A stretch of DNA of 64,000 nucleotides. Origin: a bacterium. Its GTDB lineage: Bacteria > Actinomycetota > Acidimicrobiia > Acidimicrobiales > Bin134. Location of the stretch: the NCBI GenBank assembly GCA_026709025.1, contig JAPOTT010000009.1, positions 31,175 through 95,174 of the forward strand, written 5' to 3'. The number at the start of each line of letters is the position of its first letter. Position 1 is the stretch's first letter. The position numbers and the translations under genes were made by a program. Shown in pieces: positions 50,993 to 62,900 of the stretch. Under the pieces are notes generated by a model that saw nothing but the letters and a program-made list of their open reading frames with translations, was not told where the DNA came from and searched no databases.

Positions 50993-53900
50993 GGCCCTGC
51001 CGACGGGCGGCAGATATCTACTTGCTTCTTGTAGCAACTTGCTTGCTTGCGGGATTTTTGCTGGCAATCTTTTCAATTGACACTACTGCCGCTCAGACCA
51101 CCAAAGGCATAGTTTCGCTCAGCACCACTAGTGCTACCATCACCGAGGGTGAGGCGATCACCATCACTATCACAGCGACTCCCTCCAAAGCCGGTTCCGT
51201 GGGGTACAGCGTATTCGGAATTAATACTCAGCCTGGTAGTGGGTCTGCTGATAAAAATACCGACATAACCGTACTTGCTTCGGGGGTGTCAGCAGACGAT
51301 CTAACTGCCACCTCAACTGCTACTGAAGGAAGGATATACTTTACTTGCCCGAGTGATCCTTGTGCATCTAGTGCAAGTCATACCATCAAGATTTCCGCCC
51401 TCTGGGATCTATCTAGCGAATCAAACGAAGCTCTGCAACTATGGCTGCATGATGCTAGCGGAGACTTGGAAGTAGCAGGCGATCAAAGTGCAAGTACATT
51501 TATTACCATTCAAAACAAGCAAAGTCCTATAACAGTCAATGCCACAGAGGATAGCCTAGCCAACGGGGACACCGGCGAAGAGGGGTGGGAGAGCGAGTCT
51601 AATGAGCAGGCCAAGAACACCGCTAGACTCTCCTTCAAAGTAGATTTTCCTTCAGAGCAACGAAATTCACAAAAAACTATTGATTATGTGATTAAGGGTG
51701 TGACGGCACCTGGAACAAGAAGCGTTGGTTTACCTGACTACAATGTGGCAGGAGGTCTATCCAAATCCAGTGGCACCCTGACAGTTCTTAGCGGCCAATC
51801 CTCGGCAACGCTTTGGATAGATCCTATTGATGACACGTTGGCAGAGCCTGCTGAGAGCTTTGAGGTGATTTTTAGTAATCCTTCTAATGGGATGGAGTTT
51901 CCAGATTTAGATGGAAATGGGAGTCCTGATACTAGAGTATTAGTTATAGGGACTATATACAGTGAAGATACAGTAGAAGTAACGGCAGATTCTGTGAGTG
52001 TAGAAGAGGGAGATAATGCTGAAATACAGGTTACTCTAGAGCGAAAATTAGGTGCAGGCGAAGCAGTATCTGTGCAGGTTCGGGTGGCACATGGCAATGG
52101 ATGCACGAACGACAGAGAGAAGATTGCAAGAACTTACGTTGATTATCGATTTGTTGAGGCAGCTGTATTGCATTTCAATCCAGATGAACAAACTAAAATC
52201 TTTGTTGTTCCCACTTTCGAAGACAATCTAGATGAGCATGATGAGTGTGTGCCTGTTTACCTTGAGGTCCCACAGCAGGCGCTGATTGTGGATGATGAGG
52301 GCAATCCGAGCATGTTTGTGGGACTCAACTTCTTGCAGACGAGCTTGACCATTACAGACAACGATAACCGACCTGAATTGACCGTGATCCCGACGAGCGT
52401 GCAGGAACTAGATCCGGTTCCTCCGAGGCGAGGATCTATTACTAACCCAAACCTCAGTAATGCCGTAAGTGCCCGGGCCGCATTGCGTTATACGGTTACG
52501 CTAAATCAGCCAAGTGGACGCACGGTTACGGTTGAGTATCGTGATCCCCTAAATCCAGACGGCAATTTGCCGCGCGCAACTAGTGGAACCGACTTTGTAG
52601 CCTTTGATAAGACCACACTTACTTTCACGCCGGGAGAGGTTCAACAAACCGTTGAGGTGAAGGTGGTGGACGATTACAACGAGGAGCCAGACGAAGCTGT
52701 TTATTTGCGTTTCCAAAATCCAAAGTATGCCCGTCTGATCGGTGCCACCAGACAAAAGTTAGATATCCCTGCAATTATCTACAACGACGATCGTAACCTC
52801 AAAATTAGTGTTATAGCAGATGATTTTACCGTTACTGAAGGTGCGAGTGCAGTTTTGCGCTTGGGCCTGTCGCACCCGATCCCTTACAACCTGCACGCCA
52901 AGCTTGTTCCTGTTGACGGCAACGCAATTCTCGGCGCTGATTATGGTGACAGTCTTGATCTTTCAGGAGGCTACTTGTTCAACATCCCTGCTGGCGATCG
53001 CAGCGCGGTGGTGACCATTCCCGTTTTTGCGGATTCCCTAGACGGCGAGGCAAGGGAAACCTTTTCGTTTGAATTAGAAAGCCTCATCCTCCGAAATCCG
53101 AGCGACTCAACAGATATCACCACAGAAAGTCAACTAAAGGAGGTGTTTGGTGAGAACTATAGAGTGACTGAAATCGAAGGTAGAACTCAGATACCAACCG
53201 TGACGATTATAGATGGCGTTGCTTTATCAGTTAGACCTGCGCGCAAATCTGTGTTTGAAGGGCAAAGTGTGGCGATTGAGGCCGTTTTGAACCAGTCCGC
53301 TCCAAGCGATGTGACATTTCAGTGGAGAACCAGAGATGGCGGGGTAGGAACTGAAAGTATGCATACTGCTGAAGCAGATTCGGACTACACTGCTCAAACG
53401 GCGCAATCGGTAACCATTCCCGCAGGTACAACGCGTGTTGTGCTTGGGTCGGTGCAGACCCTTTCTGATGCTATGGATGAGAGCTTTCAGCAGTTCAGCG
53501 TGTTGCTTAGCCAAATCAACGGCGCTGCTGAAGACGACATCCGCGCAGTTGTAAGCATCCTTGATGATGATCCCCGTCCTGCAATTTCAATCTCTGATGC
53601 AACTGCTACCGAAGGCGGCGATCTGAGCTTTACAGTGAGTCTCTCCGCAGCCTCACAACGCCCGGTATCGGTAAAGTGGGTGACAGAGGATGACACAGCT
53701 CGCAGCATTGTGTTTGAAAACGACTATCTGGCTGTAGAGCAGTTTAGTACCCTCTCATTTGCTCCCGGTGACACCACAAAAACTATCAAGGTTTCCACTA
53801 TTGATGATAGCTTGCCAGAGCTTAACGAGCGTTTTCTGGTGCAACTAGCCCATGCATCCAACGCCAAGTTTGCCGATGCCACCGCCGCAGGCATAATCAC

Positions 53901-56900
53901 AGATGACGAGATGCCCGAGATATCTATAAAAGACGCTGCCCCTGTGAACGAAGACCCGCTGAACGAAGATGATAGGGTTTTTGCTGAGTTTGTAGTTACT
54001 TTGATTCCAGCACAGTCGGTGCCAGTAACCATCACTTATGAGTCAAAAGAAGGCCCAGGTGATTCCTTCTATGATGCTAAGAACGGTGGAGATGCACGCT
54101 TCGGCTTGAATGACTTCGTACTTGTGCAGCCCACGGAGTTGACCTTCAGTCCTGGAGAGACCGAAAAGCGTATTTTGATTGAGATCATAGATGACACCTA
54201 CGTTGAGGCCACCGAAACTTTTTTGCTGGAGCTTTCCAATCCTCCAGATGGGTATAAGTTAGTTCGAGACACTGCTTTTTCCGCGATTATCGACGGCGAG
54301 GCGAGTCGCTTAAGTGTGTCTACTCCGTTCCCTTCGTCTGTTGTTGAGGGTGACTCTGGTACTACTACCTACACGGCCGTACTGACGCGAACCGTCCCAT
54401 ATTGGGACAGGGTGATTCTCCCAGAAGAAGGCTATAGTGTTGCTGATGCAGGCGCTATCGTGGGCTTCAACCTATGCGCGTTGCGAAGACCTCAGCCTAA
54501 TCCGTCAATCAATCCTCCTCCAGGAACTCCTATAACCGAACTCTCCGGTTCTGAGTTTAGGTATGGACACGAAGACATTAAAAACCTGTTGGGAGGCTGT
54601 CGCTATAGCGAATATGAAGGCGGGTTGGGCCAGTTTGACCCAGGTCAATATTCTAAAGATATCCACCTCACACTGGGGGGAGATAGAGTGCCCGAAGAAA
54701 ATGAGCGGGTTGTGCTGTGGTTTAGAAGGGGTACTTATTTTGGTTCTTCTGATATTACGGTGGATCCTACTCAAGTTCACTTCATATTTTCCACGATAGT
54801 TGTAGATGATGAGCGGCCTCAAGCCTCTATCGCTGGCACGTCTGTTTATGAGAATGAAGGAAATGCTGAGTTAGTCGTTACCTTGAATAAGGCATCCTCT
54901 CAATCACTAACCGTTACTTACGAGACGCAGCCCGTAGATGCCACGCCTGTGGCCGACTACACGCCAGTTACTGGAGACGTAACCTTCGCACCTAACGAAA
55001 CTAGCAAAACCATTAGCGTGCCGATTGCTAAGAGTAATGGCATCGAGGCCACCGAAACTTTCAAGGTGCTGCTCAAGAAGAAGTCTATGGATGTGAACGT
55101 GCATCCCGACCATGCTGAGGCCATTGTTACTATTCGTGATATTTCAGTTCCTTATTTGAGTATCCCCGACCGTGTGGTAGATGAAGGCGATACGAAGCAG
55201 ATTCTGTTCCGTCTGTCAGATCGCCAGCCCAATGATGGGGGGCGGCTTGTAACTTTGAATTGGCATGATGGTTCTTCTGCACTGGCTCAATCAGCCACTT
55301 CTGGTGTGGATTACCAAGCATTTGCGGGCAACGCTTCTCCAGGGAACATTTCAATAGCTCCTGGTGACATCAATTTTTCTCGCACTCTCACCACCATCGA
55401 AGATTCCATAGTTGAGCCCGATGAGGATATCGGCTTGACCGTGGCGATGAGTCAGTCAAACAACCGCAATTTCAGCATTATTCCCACCTATTTTGGTCGA
55501 CAGCACGCGAGCGATGGTTCTGGGCGGATTCCGATAATCACCATTCGCGATGACGACGAGCACGCTCAGATTACCCTTACTGGTTACCAGAATGATTCCG
55601 TTAGAGCCGGGGCTACATGGACATCGCCTACGCCTGTTGTGACTGCAACTGGGTCTTACCGCATCGGGTTTTCTTTAGAGGGTGCCGATGCCGAGGATTT
55701 TGTGATTGATCCTGATACTGGGGTGGTCACCCTTCCTCCGCAGAGTTTCAAGGCTCCTGCCGACGCGGATACCGACAATGTCTATGCGGTGACGGTGCGA
55801 GTGGTGAACGAGGATGGCAATACGGCTACACAAGCTTTCACCGTCACGGTGGGAAGCCGGAGTCTTATCCTTTCGAAGAACAGCATCACCGTGCCAGAGA
55901 AGAATGGCTCGTCAACCTATACCGTAGTGTTGAACAGCAAGCCGGTAGCAGATGTACCGGTAGCCATAGTGACCACTGGTGATACTGGGGCGGTGAAACT
56001 CGACAAAAGCAAGCTAACTTTTGCTACTGACGATTGGGATACGCCACAGACGATCACCGTCACTGCTGTGGATGACCTGTTGGATAACCCAGACGATCGC
56101 CGTTCTGTCACCATCTCTCATTCCGCTAGTGAAAGCGGTTTTGAGCCTTCCGACACTTACGAGGTGGCAGTTACGGTTACCGATGATGATGCTGCACCCT
56201 CGGTTTCGGTTGGTGATGCGGTGGCGGTTGCTGAGGGTAATTCTACGGCGGTGACGACGGATATGACGTTTACGGTTACTTTGAGCGCGGAGTCGGGACG
56301 GGATGTGACTGTTGATTATTCGTTGGGTGGTTCTGCTAGTGCTGGTAGCGATTATACGGCTCCGAACCCGTTGAGTGTTGAGATTCCGGCTGGTAAGACG
56401 ACTGCTGAGATTGTGGTTGCGGTGAAGGGGGATGTTGTTGTTGAGGGGGATGAGACGGTGGTTGTGACGTTGAGTAGTGCTACGAACGCTGTGTTGGCAG
56501 CGACTGATGCTGGAAAAACTGGTACTGGCACGATTACTAATGATGATGCTACGCCAGATGTGGTACTGCGGCGGTCTACAACGGTGGCTGAGGGTGCGAC
56601 GGAGGCGGAGAAGAAGATTTTGATAGAAGCGAGGCTATCCAGCCCGGTCACATTTCCAACAGACACTACGGTGAGCGTGAGTGTTGGTAAGGCTGATGAT
56701 TCGGCTGCGGTGGGCGATGATTATGCGGCTATTGAAGATTTTGAGATAGTCATCGGAGCTGGTTTTCGGAGAAGTCCTTTAAAGGAAATTGGTTTTGAGC
56801 CAGTAGATGACAAGTTAGATGAAAATAATGAGATAGTCACGGTTCATGGTTCTTCAGGAACTTTGAATCTTATTCCTATGACTATCACCATCATCGATGA

Positions 56901-59900
56901 TGATGCCACACCCTCGGTTTCGGTTGGTGATGCGGTGGCGGTCACTGAAGGTAATACTGGTTCCACAGACATGAAGTTCATTGTGACGCTGTCAGAGGTG
57001 AGCGGTAAGCCGGTGACTGTTACATACACGCTTAGTGGCACGGCTGAGGCTCCAGGCGATTATATGGTGCCGGATTCGTTGAGTGTGACTATCGCTGCGG
57101 GTGACACGACGGCTGAGATCACGGTGCCGGTTAAAGGCGATGTGGTTGACGAGCCTGCTGAGACGGTGATTGTGACGTTGGATAGTGCTACGAATGCGTC
57201 GGTGTCTGGTGTTGATGGCGAGGACACGGGTTCTGGCACGATCACTGATGATGATGCGACACCTGAGGTGAATCTAATGGTTGCGCCAACAGAGGTGGCT
57301 GAGGGCGTGTCGAAGGCACCGAGTGTGAGGGTGACTGCTTCTTTGAGTGGTACTGATGTGGTGTTCGCTGATGCTACGACGGTGCGGGTGAGTGTGGGTA
57401 AGCCTGCTGATAGTGCTAAGTCGGGGGTTGATTATGCGGCGGTCGCGGCGTTTGATGTTGAGATTGCGGCGGGTGATAGGTCGGCTTTAGGGAGTTTTAG
57501 TTTCGACCCGACAGATGATGATTTGGATGAGCCTGACGAGACGGTAACCGTGCATGGTAGTTCGGGCACGCTAACTGTGAATGATGCGACGGTAGTTATT
57601 GCGGATGATGATGGTGAGCCTTCTGTGTCGGTTGGTGATGCTACGGCGGTCACTGAGGGCAACGATCCTGCAACAACAGTTGATATGACGTTCACGGTGT
57701 CGTTGAGCGCGGTGAGTGGGAAGCCGGTGACTGTCACATACACGCTTGGTGGCACGGCTGAGGCTCCAGCCGATTACACAGAGCCTAATTCGTTGAGCTT
57801 AACGATTGCTGCGGGTCAGATGACTGGGACGATCACGATACCTGTGAAGGGCGATGTGGTTGATGAGCTTGCTGAGACGATCATCGTGACGCTTACGGGT
57901 GCGACGAATGCGTCGGTTAGTGCTGTTCAGGGGGCTGCTTCGGGTTCTGGCACTATCACGGATGATGATGCGACTCCTGAGGTGAACTTGGCGGTTGCGC
58001 CAACAGAGGTGGCGGAGGGCGTGTCGAAGGCTGAGTCGGTGAGTGTGACTGCTTCTTTGAGCGGCACTTCGGTGGTGTTTCCATCGGCTACAACGGTGAC
58101 AGTGAGTGTGGGTCAAAACACTGATAGTGCTAAGTCGGGGGTTGATTACGCTGTGGTAGAGGATATTACGATCACGATTGCGGCGGGTGATAGGTCGGCT
58201 ACAGGGAGTTTTAGTTTCGACCCGACAGATGACTTGTTGGATGAGCCTGACGAGACTGTCACTGTTCACGGCAGTTCGGGTTCGTTGACGGTGAACGATG
58301 CGAGTGTGACTGTGACGGATGATGATGGTGAGCCTTCTGTGTCGGTTGGTGATGCGGCGGCGGAGGTCACCGAAGGTGATGATCCGAAGACGACCGCGGA
58401 TATGACGTTTACGGTTACTTTGGGCGCGGTGAGCGGTAAGCCGGTGACTGTTACATACACGCTTAGTGGCACGGCTGAGGCTCCAGGCGATTATATGGTG
58501 CCGGATTCGTTGAGTGTGACTATCGCTGCGGGTGACACGACGGCTGAGATCACGGTGCCGGTTAAAGGCGATGTGGTTGACGAGCCTGCTGAGACGGTGA
58601 TTGTGACGTTGGATAGTGCTACGAATGCGTCGGTGTCTGGTGTTGATGGCGAGGACACGGGTTCTGGCACGATCACTGATGATGATGCGACACCTGAGGT
58701 GAATCTAATGGTTGCGCCTGCGAGTGTTGCTGAGGGCGTGTCGAAGGCGGAGTCGGTGACGGTGACTGCTTCTTTGAGTGGCACCAGTGTGGTGTTTGCT
58801 GATGTTAGGACGGTGCGGGTGAGTGTTGGTAAGCCTGCTGATAGTGCTTCGTCGGCTGATTATGCGGCGGTTAGTGCGTTTGACATAGAAATTGCGGCGG
58901 GTGATAGGTCTGCTACAGGGAGTTTTAGTTTCGATCCTGTTGATGATGATTTGGATGAGCCTGACGAGACGGTAACCGTGCATGGCAGTTCGGGCACGTT
59001 AACGGTGAACGATGCGACGGTAGTTATTGCGGATGATGATGGTGAGCCTTCTGTGTCGGTTGGTGATGCTACGGCGGTCACTGAGGGCAACGATCCTGCA
59101 ACAACAGTTGATATGACTTTCACGGTGTCGTTGTCGGCGGTGAGTGGTAAGCCGGTGACTGTTACCTACACGCTTGGTGGCACGGCTGAGGCTCAAGCCG
59201 ATTACACGGCCCCGAACCCGTTGAGTGTGACTATCGCTGCGGGTGACACGACGGCTGAGATTACGGTGCCGGTTAAAGGTGATGTGGTTGATGAGGTTAA
59301 TGAGACGGTGATTGTGACGTTGGCTAGCGCTACTAATGCGTTGGTGTCTGGTGTTGATGGCGAGGACACGGGTTCTGGGTTGATTACGGATGATGATGCT
59401 ACGCCTGAGGTGAATCTAGTGGTTGCGCCTGCGAGGGTGGCTGAGGGTGTGGCGGAGTCGGAGTCGGTGGTGGTGACTGCTTCTTTGAGTGGCACTGATG
59501 TGGTGTTCGCTGATGCTACGACGGTGCGGGTGAGTGTGGGTAAGCCTGCGGATAGCGCGTCGTCGGCTGATTATGCGGCGGTTAGTGCGTTTGACATAGA
59601 AATTGCGGCGGGTATGCGGTCGGGGTCGGGGTCGTTTTCGTTTGATCCTGTTGACGATTTGTTAGATGAGCCTGATGAGACTGTCACTGTTCACGGCAGT
59701 TCGGGTTCGTTGACGGTGAACGATGCAACAGTGACGATCACGGATGATGATGGTGAGCCTTCTGTGTCGGTTGGTGATGCCACGGTGGCGGTCACTGAGG
59801 GCAACGACCCGAAGGTGACGACGAACATGGTGTTCACGGTCACTTTGTCGGCGGTGAGTGGTAAGCCGGTGACTGTTAACTACACGCTTAGCGGCACAGC

Positions 59901-62900
59901 TTCGGAGTCTGCTGATTATGCGGTGCCGGATCCTTTGAGTGTGACTATCGCGGCGGGTGACACGACGGCTGAGATCACGGTGCCAGTTAAAGGTGATGTG
60001 GTTGACGAGGATAACGAGACGGTGATTGTGACGTTGGCTAGCGCTACGAACGCGTCGGTTAGTGCTGTTCAGGGGGCTGCTTCGGGTTCTGGGTTGATTA
60101 CGGATGATGATGCGACTCCTGAGGTGAATCTAATGGTTGCGCCTGCGAGTGTTGCTGAGGGTGTGAATACGGCTGAGTTGGTGACGGTGACTGCTTCTTT
60201 GAGTGGCACTGATGTGGTTTTTGCTGATGCTAGGACGGTGCGGGTGAGTGTGGGTAAGCCTGCGGATAGTGCTAAGTCGGGTGTTGATTATGCGGCGGTT
60301 AGTGCGTTTGACATAGAAATTGCGGCGGGTGACCGGTCTGCGACGGGGTCGTTTAGTTTCGATCCTGTTGATGACTTGTTGGATGAGCCTGATGAGACGG
60401 TAACGGTGCATGGTTCGTCGGTTGGGTTGACGGTGAATGATGCGAGTGTGACGATCACCGATGATGATGGTGTGCCGGTTGTGTCGGTTGGTGATGCTAC
60501 ATCGGTCACTGAGGGTGATGATCCGAAGACGACCACGGGTATGACGTTCACGGTGTCGCTCAGCGCGGTGAGTGGTAAGCCGGTGACTGTTGCATACACG
60601 CTTTCTGGTACGGCTGAGGCTCCAGCCGATTACACGGTGCCGGATCCGTTGAGTGTGACTATCCCAGCGGGTGATACGACGGCTGAGATTACGGTGCCGG
60701 TTAAAGGTGATGTGGTGGATGAGCCTACTGAGACGGTGGTTGTGACGTTGGCTAGCGCTACGAATGCGTTGGTTAGTGCTGTTCAGGGGGCTGCTTCGGG
60801 TTCTGGCACGATCACGGATGATGACGTTACTCCTGAGGTGAATCTAGCGGTTACGCCAACAGAGGTGGCGGAGGGCGTGTCGAAGGCGGAGTCGGTGACG
60901 GTGACTGCGAGTTTGAGTGGTACCAGTGTGGTGTTTGCTGATGTTAGGACGGTGCGGGTGAGTGTGGGTAAGCCTTCTGATAGTGCTAGGTCGGGTACGG
61001 ATTACACTGCGGTCGCGGCGTTTGACATAGAAATTGCGGCGGGTGACCGGTCGGCTTCAGGGTCGTTCTCGTTCGATCCTGTTGATGATGATTTGGATGA
61101 GCCTGATGAGCTGGTAACGGTGCATGGCAGTTCGGGTTCGTTGACGGTGAATGATGCAACGGTGACGATTACTGATGATGATGGTGAGCCTTCTGTGTCG
61201 GTTGGTGATGCCACGGTGGCGGTCACGGAGGGCAACGACCCGAAGGTGACGACGAACATGGTGTTCACGGTCACTTTGTCGGCGGTGAGTGGTAAGCCGG
61301 TGACTGTTACATACACGCTTAGTGGTACGGCTGAGGCTCCAGCCGATTACACGGCTCCGAACCCGTTGAGTGTGACTATCGCGGCGGGTGACACGACGGC
61401 TGAGATTACGGTTGCGGTTAAAGGCGATGTGGTTGATGAGGCTAACGAGACGGTGATTGTGACGCTGAGTGGCGCTACGAACGCTGTGTTGGCGGCGACT
61501 GATGCTGCTAAGTCGGGTTCTGGGTCGATTACTGATGATGATGCGACGCCTGAGGTGAATCTAGTGGTTGCGCCTGCGAGGGTGGCTGAGGGCGTGTCGA
61601 AGGCGGAGTCGGTGGTGGTGACTGCTTTTTTGAGTGGCACTGATGTGGTGTTCGCTGATGTTAGGACGGTGACAGTGAGTGTTGGTAAGCCTGCTGATTC
61701 TGCTGGGTCGGGGGTTGATTACACTGCGGTCGTAGCGTTTGACATAGAAATTCCTGCGGGTGATAGGTCGGCTTCGGCGTCGTTTAGTTTTGATCCTGTC
61801 GACGACTTGTTGGATGAGCCTGACGAGCAGGTAACTGTCCACGGCAGTTCGGGTTCGTTGACGGTGAATGATGCGAGTGTGACGATTGCGGATGATGATG
61901 GTGAGCCTTCTGTGTCGGTTGGTGATGCTACACCGGTTACTGAGGGCAACGATCCTGCAACAACAGTTGATATGACGTTCACGGTGTCGCTCAGCGCGGT
62001 GAGTGGTAAGCCGGTGGCTGTTAATTATTCGTTGAGCGGTACGGCTTCGGAGCCTGCTGATTATACGGAGCCTGATCCGTTGAGCGTAACGATTGCGGCG
62101 GGTCAGATGACTGGGACGATTACGGTTCCGGTGAAAGGAGATGTGGTTGATGAGCCTGCTGAAACGATCATCGTTACTTTGTCGGGTGCTGCTAATGCGT
62201 CTGTGTCTGGTGTTGATGGCGAGGACACGGGTACTGGTTCGATTACGGATGATGATGCGACTCCTGAGGTGAATTTGGCGGTTGTGCCAACAGAGGTGGC
62301 TGAGGGCGTGGCGGAGGCACCGAGTGTGAGGGTGACTGCTTCTTTGAGTGGCACCAGTGTGGTGTTCGCTGATGCTACGACGGTGCGGGTTAGTGTGGGT
62401 AAGCCTGCTGATAGTGCTAGGTCGGGGACGGATTACACTGCGGTCGCAGCGTTTGATATTACGATTGCGGCGGGTGACCGGTCTGCGACGGGGTCGTTTA
62501 GTTTCGATCCCACGGATGATGATTTGGATGAGCCTGATGAGCAGGTGAGTGTGCATGGTGTGTCGGCTGGGTTGATGGTGAACGATGCGACGGTAGTTAT
62601 TACCGATGATGATGGTGTGCCTTCTGTGTCGGTTGGTGATGCTACGGCGGTGTCTGAGGGGAACGATCCGGCAACAACAGTTGATATGACGTTCACGGTG
62701 TCGTTGTCGGCGGTGTCGGGGAAGCCGGTGACTGTTAATTATGCGTTGGGTGGTACGGCTGAGGCTCCAGGTGATTACACGGTGCCGGATCCGTTGAGTG
62801 TGACGATTGCGGCGGGGCAGATGACTGGCACGATCACAATACCTGTGAAGGGGGATGTGGTTGATGAGGCTAACGAGACGATCATTGTTACTTTGTCGGG

